DNA of 64,000 nucleotides from Verticillium longisporum. Taxonomy: Eukaryota; Ascomycota; Sordariomycetes; Glomerellales; Plectosphaerellaceae. The stretch spans positions 2,604,001 through 2,668,000 of the forward strand of contig JAETXT010000010.1 of assembly GCA_019188255.1 (NCBI GenBank), read 5' to 3'. Shown one piece after another: positions 23,116 through 35,665 of the stretch; position 1 is the first letter of the stretch, and every line of letters starts with the position of its first letter. Both the position numbers and the translations under genes were made by a program. The notes under the pieces are model-generated. The model was not told where the DNA came from, made no database searches, and worked only from the letters and a program-made list of their open reading frames with translations.

Positions 23116-26100
23116 TTTGAGGGTGCAAAGGAGAATGTGATATGATGAGAAGAGATAGATGAAGAGTGAGAAGTTGCTTGGACTAGATGTTGTTGTAGAT
23201 CGTGTTTGTTCTGATGAAGATGAGAAACAAGGAGCGAAACTGGGTAGGACCTGCAGGAGCTTTATACTTGTCATTGCCCTCGCTGTACGGACGTCTTCTT
23301 TAGCAAAGCTACGCTCGGCATCGCTTTGAGACCATATTGCATCATCGCCTGAGATCAAGTGAGGGGTTCGGAAGCTTGAGGCCCATGTACATGATTCACA
23401 GTGATTCGGGTGTCGCGGTTGGAGTTGAACAGATGATGAGATAGAAGCTTGACTTTGCACTTGTGGTCCGTGTCCAAGATCTACATGATCGACAATGACG
23501 GCGTCGTGTAGGTGCTTTACAGTAGCAGTCCTTTCCTGGACGTATGTTTGTGAGTTTTGAAGCTGGATTGTCGATCACATATTGACACGACCGAATGGTG
23601 ATCTTTTTTTGATAAAAGAAGCTACGCTTGAGCCAAACCTAGTTTCTAATGTATCCACTGAAATACCTATGGACGTGGAGACAGGCGCTGTACATTACGT
23701 TCCTCAATTATAAAAGTTTTGCTGGTCGGAATGGCCGTAGAGACGTTGATACTAGCACCAGCGGCAAACTAGTAGCTCGTCGTGAAGCGCTCGGGGTGCA
23801 CTTCTCAAAGTGCAAGATATTCGGGCCGTTGACCTATGACGATATGGAGAGCTTGCCCCTGTCCAACAGCTGGGCTGACGAAAGTTTGTCTTTGCTACGT
23901 TTTTAGGGGCCTGAGTGCCGTGTGGCGCTTGACGGACTGCATGACGATGCTGTCACTGTAACCAAATGTCCCTCAGTTGCCGAATCTTTGACAGAGACAC
24001 TACCAATCTGGCCAAAACCCCAGATTTAGCGTTGAAACTAACTATCAGATGTTGAACTCCGGATTTACGGCATTCGCGTCGGGTCCCTAGGAAGGAGGTT
24101 AATGCAAGCCACAAAGTCAAGCCTCCTCTTTAGTAATCACCGAAATTCAGACATCAGAAAGGTGAGCTTATGAGTAAATGACGAATGAAAAGTGCCGGTG
24201 CTTCCCAAGTGTGATCGGTAGTGTAGATTTTAGCGGGTGGAACACCGATCTGGCATCACGCCGTTGAGTTTTGGACTCCGTGTCGAGCATACCGCGGCAG
24301 GATTATGCATGTGATCCCTGTTTCCAGCCTCTTCGAGCATTTGCATCAGTCAATAACCGCTGGAGATAGCTGCATCATTCGGTGGCTTCTGAGCTAACTA
24401 AACGGCACCGTGGCGTGGTGAACGGTGGTAGCTCAGGAGCTTTATCTCCCAGGGCTGGCGGTCTGAATCATGCCTACGCGGCTTTTCAATGCTTGCGTGG
24501 AAGAGACGAATCATGAAAGTGGAAACATCTTACTTGTGGCGTCCTCATCATGACGAATAAGCCTCAAGCTTGAGGACCCTCAGACTGCTTTGCTCTGGCT
24601 TACGCACCAGAAAGAGGGGATAGTGACAATGATTCCACGCAAACCCACAGAACTGCTTCGATCAAACAACCGCCTGCCTCGCTTCATGTGATGAGGGTAA
24701 CTCAGTGAAGATTCAAGGATCATTCCAGTACACAAGCACAATAGCCTATCTACCCTACATATTGAGGTGAGACCTCGTTCTCCCCCCTCGTGTGATCCTC
24801 GTGGAAGCCACGCAAACAGACCACGCAAACAATCATTCCCATCATCACACTACGTGTCCATAGAGGTGAAGTATGGGGCAGCAATAACAGACTAAAGGCA
24901 CGGAATTGGTGGAAACAAACATCCAGCCGATGTGCGCGCAGACGGGAACGGAGTCGATCCCGGCGCAGTGCACAGACCAGCTCTCCGCACGCTTCTTCAG
25001 ATAGACTCCAGGTACAGCTGATCCTCGCGCTTCCAGAGTCCGGCTCTACGGCTGGTCGGCGAGCCGCAGCCAAATTGGGCGCGGGGCAAACTCAAGAAGT
25101 TGAGCTAGTCTTGGAGTTGACCTCAAACAAGCATGGCTCCCTCAGCGCTCACCCCAAACCACGTTAGCCTGAGGAATGAGACGCTGGGAAGCTCCTGAAT
25201 GTCCCCATGACATTGCAAGCTACAGCTCCAGTCACGCAGCTTCGAAAGAGCTCTTTGTCGGAGTCGGACTGACTGCCGATGAAGTTTCTATGGGATGCAT
25301 GGTAAAAACGAAACGCTCGGGGTCTTGTACGTCCCGAAGCGGCGTCACGTATGTCTTGGCCTTGAAAGGAGCAAAGCTGAAGAGGGGATCTGCAGAACAG
25401 CCTATCGCTTGACGTAGGAGGGATTTGTCTAACATCTCGCAACGGTAGTCGCAGTGAGGTAGTCTGGCAGCGCTATGGCAGCATTCCGTAGCGATTGGCA
25501 ATCCATGTGACACCCGCAAACAGAAGATTACCGTTTCTCCGTTCAATCAGCTGCAGAAAGGTTGAATGCTGTGGCCGTCAGGTGGGGTGGCGCCTTGTCG
25601 GCAGTATTCTCAGACGCTGGGTTCCTGATGTTGTAGTCCCGGTGTACTTTGGATACCACCTGAAGGAATAAGCTTGCAATGAGCTCACTGAAGAATTACT
25701 ACAAGACGTCATGGTCCATTGGAGATCTTCACTTTTCTGGCATGGCGTGAGTATAGAGTGGCTCAGCGAGATTTTCTTGCGTTGGATGTTATCACCGATT
25801 CTCAGGGTCTCTGGATTCAGCTGCACTCTTCAACAGGTTCTGGTGAGCTTCAACTCACTCCTTACATGCCCTTGTTTCGACATTCAGTCTTGTGCGTCGG
25901 TTCCCGGGAGGACTTTCCGCCGACTGTGATTTCTGACCAGAATGAGTGATCGATGATCATGAGAATCAGGGAAGTTACGTCCCGAAGCAACTCGAAAAGG
26001 AAAACTCCACAAATTTCGCTCAATCACCACTATGATCGGTATATCAAAGAGCTTTTCATTTCATGGGTGGTTTGGGCGAACAGAGTGTGTTCTGTTCCTG

Positions 26101-26251
26101 AATATGCCTCGTCTAAATATGAGCCCGACTTGCCTCTTTTCGAGGGCATTCAAATACTTGACGCATATATACGCAAAGTTCAAAATATCATGGTATTTCG
26201 ACGTATTGCTTCCTCAGCCAACCGAGCCTGTCCAGATCCTCCGTACCATGA
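23116..26251. other. 3.1 kb gene-poor region
   Basis: No gene could be assembled. Apart from the precursor's promoter at the left edge, there are only short open frames on both strands (for example 24750-25073, 25232-25546, 25719-25949) with no domains or splice logic. No terminal repeats or long tandem repeats were seen. Confidence 0.35.
23261..23266 (-). promoter_or_regulatory. TATA box of the kexin-repeat precursor
   Basis: TATAAA on the minus strand, about 146 bases before the start codon at 23115, within AGTATAAAGC. The intervening leader is purine- and T-rich. Position and match suit a TATA-driven, possibly inducible gene. No other core element was identified. Confidence 0.4.
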
Positions 26252-26810
26252 TCAGACGTCACGATATTGCAGCGGCGCCGACTCTCGCTGCATAAAACTC
26301 CGACACGTCAAACTCAGCAAGGTCACATCCCAGGCACAGCCCCTGATGCACCCAAAGATCGCCCGCCGATCCTCAGATCCACCACGGAACAACATCAGAT
26401 AATTGCCCTTCTCGGCCGACGGAAGCTCTCGAAAGAGGTCGTGAAACCTCACCAACCAAGAATACGACTGCTTCCCCAGGAAAAAACCGGTCATCAGGTT
26501 GGGCGCTCCACGACTCCGTGACCCTATGCCGGCAAAGATCACCTGCGGCACGGGTGCACGAGATTGACGAACGCCATACCGGCACGACGCCGGGCGGGAA
26601 GTTCGGGACATCTTCATCTATACGAATCTCTATCCGCCAATTGCGGCGCGCTGGGGGTGCCGGACGAGACTCCGGCATCATGGGCGGCAGGTCGTGGAAC
26701 CAACGTGGTGCGGGTTGATATTGCGTGTAAGCTCGATGGCAGGCTCTACAAGTGATGCAGCGCGCCGTGAATAGAGTGATTTCGCAGTCAATCGTCATTT
26801 CCGTCTGCAC
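26252..26810 (-). other. Possible unrecognised or decayed gene
   Basis: Two overlapping minus-strand frames look mildly coding. One begins at 26810 and includes RNWRIEIRIDEDVPNF; the other ends at 26252 and includes GFFLGKQSYSWLVRFHDLF and LMLFRGGSEDRRAIFG. They could form one protein if joined near 26540-26570, but the only GT-AG interval there is 37 bases, shorter than normal fungal introns. This is either a frame-broken gene or chance. No family is recognised. Confidence 0.22.
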
Positions 26811-26951
26811 ATGTGTTCCAAGGGAACGCTGTCTTGAAAACAGTCATGGTTTCATAACAGGGTATTTAAACTCAACATCCCAGATCACAGTCCAAATCTA
26901 AACAGAGCCTTGCCGTCATGCCAAGTTCCCCAAGTCCGACAACATTGTCAA

Positions 26952-27851
26952 ATGCCTACGATGTCTTCTCTCAGCCGTTTCCTCCTCCCTGCTTTGTTGC
27001 TCCATGCCCCCCTCGCTGCAGCCCACAGCCGCGTCGCCAACATCATCATCAACGGCACATCCTATGAAGGGTTCAACGCTAAACAACCGACCAACCCACC
27101 CGTACTCGTAGCCTGGAACACGACCGTCTCCGACGACGGCTGGGTCAACTACGAGTCCTACGCCCACCCCGACATCATCTGCCACCGCGACGCCGTGCCA
27201 GCGCGCGGCCACGCACCCATCGAAGCCGGCTCCACGCTCTCAGTCCAGTGGGCGGGCTACCCCGAGTCGCACAAGGGGCCCGTGCTAACGTACCTCGCGC
27301 CGTGCCACGGGTTCTGCGAGGACGTCGACAAGACGGCGCTCGAATTCTTCCTCATCGGAGCGCGGGGGCTCGTCGACCCGGACGGCGTGGCAGGGCCGTA
27401 CCCCAGCGCCCCGGGCCTCTGGGCGAGCGACGAGTTCATCCAGAACAATTCGTCGTGGGTCGTCAGGATTCCCGAGACGGTGAGGCCGGGCCACTACGTG
27501 CTCCGCCAGGAGCTCGTGGCGCTGCACTATGCGCGGATCGACGGGCTTGGGACGCAGCATTACCCGCAGTGCGTCAACCTCGAGATCATCGGGGAGGGAG
27601 ACGAGGTGCCGGAGGGGACGCCGGCCGTGGAGCTCTATGGCAAGACCGATCCGGGGCTGGTGTACGATGTTTCCAAGGAGCCGCTGTCTGCTTACTTGAT
27701 TCCGGGGCCGACGCTGTGGAGCGGAGCGGGGGATGAGGTCCAGCAGACGATGCCGGTCATTACGGGCACTGCAGAGGCGATCCCGGGTGGCCAAGACGCT
27801 GCGCCGGGGCCTATCGCCAGGGCTGAGCCGACTGATGCGTGTGTGCAGTGA
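26952..27851 (+). CDS. AA9 lytic polysaccharide monooxygenase
   Basis: Single-exon gene of 299 residues (or 296 from the next Met at 26961). A signal peptide ends APLAAA, so the mature protein starts with His (HSRVANIIING), the N-terminal half of the copper histidine brace. The second ligand region is GHYVLRQELVALH, and the axial/second-sphere Gln-x-Tyr is in GTQHYPQC. Cysteines in DIICHRD and CHGFCED fit the family disulphides. These enzymes oxidatively cleave cellulose or related glucans outside the cell. There is no CBM1; a C-terminal extension of about 60 residues ends without a membrane anchor. An upstream in-frame ATG at 26910 would bury the signal peptide and was rejected. The epoxide hydrolase follows on the same strand. 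Confidence 0.9.
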   Translation: MPTMSSLSRFLLPALLLHAPLAAAHSRVANIIINGTSYEGFNAKQPTNPPVLVAWNTTVSDDGWVNYESYAHPDIICHRDAVPARGHAPIEAGSTLSVQWAGYPESHKGPVLTYLAPCHGFCEDVDKTALEFFLIGARGLVDPDGVAGPYPSAPGLWASDEFIQNNSSWVVRIPETVRPGHYVLRQELVALHYARIDGLGTQHYPQCVNLEIIGEGDEVPEGTPAVELYGKTDPGLVYDVSKEPLSAYLIPGPTLWSGAGDEVQQTMPVITGTAEAIPGGQDAAPGPIARAEPTDACVQ

Positions 27852-28489
27852 CATGGGTGGCGTGCTCATGATTATCTGGCAATTCGACCTAGGAAGCCTT
27901 ATCGATCATCTCACCAATTCAACATATCCACCGAGTGTTGGTGGTGATTCCAAATGTGAAGAGGTGGCTGCACAGCAATTCACGCGTCTCAATCATATGA
28001 CTGTTGAAACATGACTTCTATGTGTAATTGCCCTCCTGAACCTTTAAACTAGACCCCGCACTCCCACTCGCCTGGGTAGTATTCAGAATCAATTGTTATA
28101 TCGCTGTTATTAAGCCTAATATCCTACCAGCAAAAAACATCACGAAAGCATAGAAAGCCTCTGGATGCTGTGTCACGGCCGATCTTACCGCCATCAAGTT
28201 TAGCCCCCTGAGGGCCCTGACCACAGCTCGACGTCATCACCCACGAAACTCCATGACAAGGGCGTGAACGACGAGGCAATCATGTACATCCTGTGCATGC
28301 AATGTGACCGTTGCCTACCCGCTTACCATTCCAAAACGACGCTGCTTTGAAATTGAACAAACATCAAAGGGCGGGATTGACGAGCTCGTTATAGCACCAA
28401 TATCCATCGCAGGACTATATCTCAAACCCTCCTACTGCCACTGACATAGCACAGATACCTCATCTGCATAACCTCACAGGCACATTATC
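27852..28489. other. Intergenic region
   Basis: Spacer between the LPMO and epoxide hydrolase genes on the same strand. It is AT-richer, and no open frame of note was seen. It probably contains the LPMO 3' untranslated region and the hydrolase promoter. Confidence 0.35.
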
Positions 28490-29852
28490 ATGGATACACT
28501 CATAGTTCCTTACAAGATCAACGTCCCAGACGCCAAGATCGAGGCCCTCAAGGCAAAGCTCGACCAGGCCACCTACCCAGACCCAGCGCCCGTCCTCGAA
28601 GACTGGGATTACGGCGCCCCCCGCGCCGCCATAACGCGGCTGGCCAAATACTGGCGCGACGGCTTCGACTGGCGCGCCCAAGAGGCCGAGCTGAACAGAC
28701 TGCCGCATTTCAAGACGGATGTGGCTGTCGACGGCTTTGGCGACATTGGCGTGCATTTCGTGCATCAGGAGAGCCAAGCCGAGGATGCGATCCCGCTGCT
28801 TTTCTGCCACGGCTGTGAGTTTCTGTTCACCAAGCAACCTTGCTCGTCGTCTGGATTGAGAGGTGCATTGAATCTGACCAAGGTACCCCACAGGGCCCGG
28901 CAGCTTTATCGAGGTGGTCAAGATCCTGCCTCTGTTGACGAGCGTCGACGCCGAGGTTTCCTTCCACGTTGTCGCGCCGTCGTTGCCGAACTTTGGGTTC
29001 TCCGACGGCGTGGGCAAGTCGGGGTTCGGGCTCGCGCAGTACGCGGAAGCCCTCCACAAAATCATGCTGAAGCTCGGCTACGACAGATACGGTCGGTTTC
29101 ACCTTCGAGATGGCGGGATTATAGCAGCGAGGACAGGTACTGACAGCCCGGCAGTGACGCAAGGCGGCGATTGGGGGTTCGGCATCACGCGCATGGTGGG
29201 CAGGCAGTATCCCGAGCACTGTCTCGCGTCGCATCTCAACCACGTCTATTGCAAGCCGCCCGAGTTGCTGAAGAACCCGCTTCTCTACCTCCAGAGCAAG
29301 CTGCCGAGTTCGGCTTTGGACCTCGAGCGCAAGGCTAGGACGGACTGGTTCTTCGAAGAGGGCTTGGCGTATAACAGGATGCACTCGACGCGGCCGTCAA
29401 CGTTGGGATTCGCGCTGGCCGACTCGCCGGTCGGTCTCTTGGCATGGATCTACGAAAAATTGGTCGAATGGACGGACGCATACGATTGGAGCGACGATGA
29501 AGTGTTGACGTGGGTTGGACTGTACTGGTTCTCGACAGCCGGGCCGGACGCAAGCACGCGGATCTACAAGGAGGCACAGGGACGACATGTGAAGAACAAG
29601 CAGGCGCATCTCGAATACATGCCGGGGGTTAAGCTGGGGATCAGCATGTTTCCCAAGGATCTGATGCTGTTTCCGAGCTCGTGGCAGCGAACACTAGGGC
29701 CGGTCGTATTTGAACGGTGGCATACCGAAGGCGGGCACTTTGCGGCATGGGAGAGGCCTGAGCTGCTCGTTGAAGATATTACGACTATGTTTGGCGAGGG
29801 GGGAGGAGCGAGTGACGTGGCACGGAAAACCGTGAAGGAAAGGAGGACATAG
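28490..29852 (+). CDS. Epoxide hydrolase, microsomal type (alpha/beta hydrolase with EHN domain)
   Basis: Three exons: 28490-28814, 28894-29091, 29155-29852; phases agree, 406 residues. The EHN N-terminal domain begins at PYKINVPDAKIEALKAKL and includes DWRAQEAELNRLPHF. The oxyanion-hole motif HGWPGS is recreated exactly at the first splice junction. The nucleophile Asp lies in VTQGGDWG at the second junction, and the catalytic His in GGHFAAWERPE near the C-terminus. The enzyme opens epoxides to diols through a covalent ester. There is no obvious N-terminal membrane anchor, as in many fungal members. The second intron donor is GTCGGT, a weak but consistent site. The substrate is unknown; roles in detoxification or metabolite tailoring are both possible. 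Confidence 0.9.
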
Positions 29853-31934
29853 AATTGATGTTTGATCCACGGCTCCCCGGTCCGTACGACGCCTGCGCAT
29901 GATGGGCGTAGGAGGGAGCTCCTTGTGCCGGCCAAACGAATGCAATAGACCATATCGACCGTGCCCGTTGCAGAAGAGTCAGGCCTCGGCCCGGCAGTCA
30001 AGCACCAGATCTGCGATACGGGGCTGTGTGCATCTGGGTCCCGTGGAGATCTTACGGCATACCCTCCCAGAATGCCTAATACACCGGATCCCATCATTCT
30101 CGTCGGAGCCGCACGGGGTATTACTGATCTCGTATCTTGTGCATCGTCAGGTGGCCTCACAGTCGAGTCAGTAGCCTATGCCAAGCCACCAGGCAAGCGC
30201 AAACAAGACCCAGCATGGCGTGGAGGATCAGCGATAATCTGCACGACCGAGAGAGGCAAGTTTGGAGGGCAAACAGCCACCCAAGCATGCACAGCTAAAC
30301 GCTGTGATTTCTGGGGCGTTCACAAGAGCAAACACATCCGTTCGCCTCTGTCTGACATGTGCCGACGCCGAGGGCTGCCTTCAAAGGGGTTCCAGTGGTT
30401 CCAGTGAAGCGGTGACAAATCCGACAGCTTGGCGAGGCTAGACACGAGACGGGCTTTTTCACGACTTTTGCCTGTGAAGCGTCGTCTCGCAATCTTTGCG
30501 GCCCCTCTCGTTATGCGCCGAGGACTTGGCTCAGGGCACACCGAGGTGTTGGCGTCATTTCGGGCGGCTCCTCCAGCAGGCGGCTTGGAGACTACTCAGA
30601 GCGGCGTGACACGGCGCGCCCGTCGTGCCGACGGACACGACGGGATGGCCTGTCGGGCTGGGCGGCGGCGCGGCGTTTGAGGTTGGTAGTGCATGACGAG
30701 GAGGGGTTTGTGGCCGATGGATGGGCGAGCAGGCGGCGGTGTTGCATGGAGTCTGGTGGTGAAGGATGATCGAAGCCGAGCAAGCCAGGGAGGCAGAGGA
30801 CGATGTGTTGGGGTTACACAGGGCGTCAGGATGTCTTGGGTCGTTCCGTCCATGCGGCATTCCTTTTGTGTTGGCGCTCAAAAAGTCATCCATCCGACAA
30901 TGCCCAGGGGAGAGCAAGGGGTCGGTCTCGGCAGCGACGCATGCGATGGGAGTCGTTTGCGAGCATGACCAGTGTGTAACGGCCGTTGAGCTTGGAGAGT
31001 GGGAGGACTGTTCAGATGAGGCTTGGGCTGGACCCGGATCGACTGTCTCGGCACTCGGAATGGTAGTTGCAATGCCGAAAGACGCTTCAATGGGACGCTG
31101 AGGGCACGAGCCCAGACATCGGTAGCCAGTGGTGGAGCGTGATGGGAATCGTCGAATGGTCCATCGAAACTGGAGTCTTGTACCAAGTGTTGAATGCAGA
31201 GTTGCTGATCTTTGGCAATGTAGATGGATGGATGATGGAATTGGATGGAGGCACGGACAGAGGAGGGTGGAGGGCAGAAGGCTGGTGGAGGAGGAAGTGT
31301 GGAGTGAGCCGTGAAATTGGGTTGCCGTGGTGTGCTGGGTTTGCCTTGGCGGCCCTGTTGGCGCCCCTCTTGGTGAAGGCCAGGGCATGGTTTGTCCCAC
31401 AGGGCATCTTCCAGGGGGATCACTGCCAAGCAGCACGCCCTGTAAACTCTCCTCCCACAGCGCCTCTGATCACTGTGCCCGGGCCACTAGGCGGCCACTG
31501 AGGTGCGCCCAGAAGCAGAGGAAGAACCCCTCCTGACGGGCGTGGGAAGGTTCCTGGCGGGCTGTGCTGCCTGGGCATCTTGGGGCTTCCTCGGCTGCGT
31601 CATTCAGATGCTGGCCAAGTCGACTGCCCAGCATTTTAGTTGAACCGCCCAAGACCTCAAGAACCAAGCAGCGCCGCTCGTGCTCGTCGTGGGCTTGTCG
31701 TCGGCGTTTGCTCCTTCTTCCCCCTTTCTCATCGTACTTATCATCTCAACCGTCCCGGAACGTCAACGCCGGATAGATGGATTCGACATATCCTTCGACC
31801 CGCCCGCCGTGTGCATCAGAGCCTGGAGCACCACTACTCTGACCGACGTCCCTGACGACACGATACCTAGCGACTCACGAGATCTGTTCCAACCCATAAA
31901 GCCCCCACCAGAGAATCGGGCGAATTGAGAGGCC
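29853..31934. other. 2.1 kb intergenic region upstream of the four-TM protein
   Basis: No gene is supported. Long overlapping open frames occur on both strands at 30555-31501 (up to 293 codons on the minus strand), but their products are low-complexity Ser/Pro/Thr/His-rich and have no domain or splice logic. A C/T-rich segment before 31935 fits a fungal promoter. Confidence 0.4.
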
Positions 31935-32728
31935 ATGTCGCGCCACACCCACATCCCTAATAGCTATGGCCCCGGCGGCACCCACGCCCCCCCGTACCAT
32001 CACCCACCGCCCGCCTTCCAGTATCATCCGCCGCAACACTACTACGTGCCACCGGAAGACCCAGCACAGAAGAAGAGGAGGAAGTGCATTTACATGTTCT
32101 ACGGACTGCGGCAGGCGGCGCTCATCGTGCCGCTCGTGCTCATCCTGCTCAACGTCAACATCTACGTCTCGCGCCGCGGGCGGTACTTGAACGGCTCGAC
32201 GAGTCCCGCTGATCCCGTTTACTATTCCATGTGGTTGACGGCTCCTCTGGTATGTTGCACTGCGAACGGCATTGGTGTCCAGATACGGAGTGCATCCAAG
32301 AATTGTGCTGACATGCCCATGTAGTCGGGCGTCATCTTCCTATGGGCCATCATGGCACTGGTCCAGATGTGCGGCAGCCGATCACCGGACAGGCCGAACG
32401 TGCAGTATTCCGTCCAGTTTGGCGTGGAGCTGCTGTTTGCTCTGGGTGCGCTTGTCTGCTTCATCCTCATGGTGGTCAATATGGTAGACAAGCAGAACAG
32501 CGGCACGTATGAATACCCGTACCTGCGATACGAAATTCCGCTGGCCGGTCTACTTGGCTTCCTCATGTAAGTCGAAGCAGCCCACGTCGCTCTGTTGGGC
32601 GTCACTAATTCCAAGTCAGGATTATTCAGGTTGGCCTCGTTGCGCGGGCGTACTATGAGATCAGTATCGACAGGACACAAAGAGACGGGCAAAATCCCGC
32701 GCACCACGGGGCCATGACCCAGGTGTGA
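31935..32728 (+). CDS. Four-transmembrane protein of unknown function
   Basis: Three exons: 31935-32249, 32325-32566, 32620-32728; all GT-AG, phases agree, 221 residues. The first 45 residues are rich in Pro, His and Tyr (GPGGTHAPPYHHPPP) and probably cytosolic. Four hydrophobic segments follow: after FYGLRQAALIVPLVLILL, at TAPLSGVIFLWAIMALVQ (spanning the first junction), at LLFALGALVCFILMVVNMV, and at LAGLLGFLMIIQVGLVA (spanning the second). The basic stretch KKRRK before TM1 supports a cytosolic N-terminus. The topology resembles small fungal MARVEL-like proteins, but I cannot assign a family. Confidence 0.75.
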
Positions 32729-33714
32729 AGCACCGCCTTATTGTTGCATCGGGAGCAAACAGCGAAGGGTGGGAGTAGGCTCCCGAGACGTTGATGTATG
32801 ACCATGTACCTTATGAATATGGGAGCTCGGTCACGGTGACACTGAGCAAAGAACGGAGGGTTTGGATTTCTTCTTTTTGGGCACGGGCAAGCGACATACA
32901 AGATACCCCCTGATGGATGGTAGCATCTCTCCTGATGATAGTCTATGGGACGTCAATTGATGACCAAGGTAGTCGAGGAAATGCAGTCTTCGATACTCCA
33001 GAGTTCGTTCGGTACCTGAATCGCCCATCATCCGCGCTTCCGGAGAAGGTAACAGGATACGACATGACCATTTCAAACCCATCCAATGACGCAGGGGGAA
33101 AACCCCCAGCGCCAGATGCACCAACAACGAAAATGGTAGGGAGGCGGGCTTTGAGGTACCATGTAAAAGCTCATGGCCATCTGCATGATCGATAAGACCG
33201 ATGGCAGCAAGAAGCTGGGGCAATACAACCGGGTTTTTTTCTTCCTCAATGACACCCTGGACCAGATCAGTCAAAGAAGGAAAAGCAAGGGAGGCAGGAC
33301 GCTGCATCGAATAGCAATCAAGCATCCTGCAGGGAGCAGGCAAGCAGGATGAGGGAAGTCGCGACTGACGCGCGAGCACGGACCCGATGGATGCCCCACG
33401 CACCCAGGTCGCCCCTTCCCCTTTCATCCGCGTCTCATGACATCGACGCTCCACGCGTGCTCGACCCGGAAGACACACCCAGCGCTGCCCAGACTGGGGC
33501 AAATTTTTTCATGATGTAGCTCATCATCGCCCTCGTCTCCCATCCCGGACCATCACGCGATGCCTTCGTGTCCCGGGTTCTCCCAAGCTTTCTGACGTCT
33601 CAGTCCCTCTCACGACCGACGACTTGCGCTTACTAAGTTCTGCTGACTGGTGGCGTGCGCGCCCACACAAGCAGGTCGGCCCCCCCCGCTGACCGCCGCG
33701 TTGCGTATTGCACA
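32729..33714. other. Intergenic region
   Basis: Spacer between the four-TM protein and the zinc/RNase H-fold protein, both on the plus strand. A 223-codon minus-strand open frame (32831-33502) lacks any domain and ends in a lysine run; I regard it as chance. C/T-rich sequence precedes 33715. Confidence 0.35.
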
Positions 33715-35665
33715 ATGCCGCCCATGGATCAGCCGCGGTGTGAGGAGGTGGTGGATTACGACGCCAACGGCAAGCTCGTCTGTTACCATCACAAGGAGCG
33801 CATCTGCAGCACCTGCTGCCTCAACTATGAGTTTGACCTTGGCTTCGACTTTGGCGACAACGTCTTTGACAAATACGCCGTGCCCGTGTGCCTTCCACAC
33901 CGCCGCCGCATCTGCCACGAATGCTGCTGTGCCTTCAGCTGCGACACGGCCAAGGGCATCAAGACCCCCAACAGCTACTCTGTCGATGCCTACGGCAAGC
34001 TCGTGTGCGCCTGGCACAGCCGCCGCGTCTGCCACGTGTGCGACGTCGCCCTGATCTATGGCGCCCCCGAAACGAACTCTCTCGGGACCAGACCCAACGG
34101 CCCACCTGTGCGACCCAGGCTCATGGAGAAGTGGATGCTGCCGGTATGTCGCACGGCTTGCACTTGTGACATGTGAAGATGCTGAGACCTGGCAGGAACG
34201 CGCTGCGTCCGAAAGGTCGTCCTCGACGAAGGCGTCTTTTTCGACGAGAGACTTGCCAGCGACAAGAGTCTTTGTCCCGACAAGGGGATTCGTCGAGACA
34301 AGGGAAGAGACCCCCTCGACGTATTCCTCGCCGGGCTATGAGACTCCGCCGGTGGCCAAGCAGGCTGCGGTCGCAGAGCCCGCGACGGCCAGAGAGGTGG
34401 CCGCCCGATTGATCAGAGAACCCAAGCCGGTCCAGGTGACCCAGTGGGTGCCACCGCCAGAGTCTGTTCAAACCATTGATGCATACGATGAGCACCTCTT
34501 CTGCGATTCTTCCAGACCCCGAGTGTCAATCCCCGCGATGACACCACTTTCGAACCAAAACCACAGTCTCGTGGGCAAATCGGATTCTCACATGGATACC
34601 CATCAGGCCAAGAAGCCAGAGAGGCCTTCAGGCTCCTTCACCAATGTTCAGTCTAGGAACCTGGAGCCATCTCTCATCGAGAGCAGAACCTTGAAGGCCA
34701 CGACCTTGCCGTCAACATTGTTGAACGCACCATCTCGAGAATCGACACCTGAGAGCCAGGAAATACCTCCCTGGCGAGATCTTCTCAACAAGATTGGCTC
34801 AATTCCAGAGTTTCAGCCAGGTTCAGAAAGCCATACGGTTTTGCCAGTTTCAGATGGCCCCGGCTACGATAGCTGGGATGCAGACCAGTCATCGGGCCAG
34901 GCATCAACGCCGCCCCTCAAGTGGCCATCGAGCAACTACTGCGAGCAATGCGAAGTTTCCTGGCTCTGTGTTCGCGAGGATTATGTCACCGAGCATCCGC
35001 TGCATAACAGCTGCAAACCCATAGGTTCGAAAAGCGACTTTGCTATGAAAGCACGAACGCTCATTGTCAACTTCTCCGGCGTCATGCCTCAGGGAGAAAA
35101 GCACAAGCTCGGCGGCGCGGGTGTCTTTTTCGGGCCCTCGTCCGTCTACAATCGTTCTGAGATTCTGTCTGACTGGTACACAAGCCCGCAGAGCGCCATG
35201 ATTGAAGCGGCACGCATGGCTGTACAGGACGTTCGAGAATGTATCCTGCCTCGCCGGGACGAACTCATAGAGAACCGGTGCCAAGGGGAAGTTGTGTGCC
35301 AGTTGCGCGATGCAAAGCCCTTCCGGATGATCCTCGTATCTGACTCGCGCACCATCGTCGACATGATGACTACAGATATCAAGAAATGGAGGTATAATAG
35401 CGAGGAGCAGGTCTACATCAACCGCAAGGGAGGCACCATCCGTAACAGCTTGGGAATATTTCAGCTGGCCCGAGAGATGGAACTCTTGACCGAGGCGGGG
35501 GTTGAGATTCAATGGCATTATACAAAGCAAGAGTTCAATCACGAGGCCGTTCAGCTCGCGCAAGATGCTATCGACCGCGCGAGACTTTTCGACGAGGCGG
35601 ACGGCACGTCGCCTGACGGGCAGAACAAACCGGCGAGCTGGCAAGTTGTCACCTGGGCTGACTAG
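33715..35665 (+). CDS. Triple CHCC zinc-module protein with degenerate RNase H-like domain
   Basis: Two exons: 33715-34143 and 34196-35665; 632 residues. Residues 1-110 hold three similar units of 36-39 residues, each with C-x2-H-x4-C-x2-C (residues 23-34, 59-70, 98-109) preceded by a Val-Cys or Leu-Val-Cys lead, which suggests three zinc-binding modules. Residues 144-385 are Ser/Thr/Pro-rich and probably disordered. A further Cys pair (CEQC...C, about 392-401) precedes an RNase H-like fold from about residue 427: GGAGVFFGPSSVYNRS, VSDSRTIVDM, KGGTIRNSLGIF, WHYTKQEFNHEAVQLA. Of the usual DEDD residues only the third (Asp of SDS) is kept; the first Asp is replaced (FSG for TDG) and the last (EAD) is EAV. 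It is likely a non-catalytic nucleic-acid-binding protein (inference). Confidence 0.78.

Noticed and set aside
26394..26402. Another ATCAGATAA match, upstream of the AA9 gene
   Set aside because: A single site 550 bases away is what chance predicts for a 64-kb window, and no iron link to the LPMO is known.
30555..31436. 293-codon minus-strand open frame with overlapping plus-strand frames
   Set aside because: Low-complexity Ser/Pro/His product, several overlapping frames, no splice or domain support; more likely promoter sequence.
32831..33502. 223-codon minus-strand open frame
   Set aside because: No recognisable domain, odd composition, ends in a lysine run; lies in the gap between two real genes.
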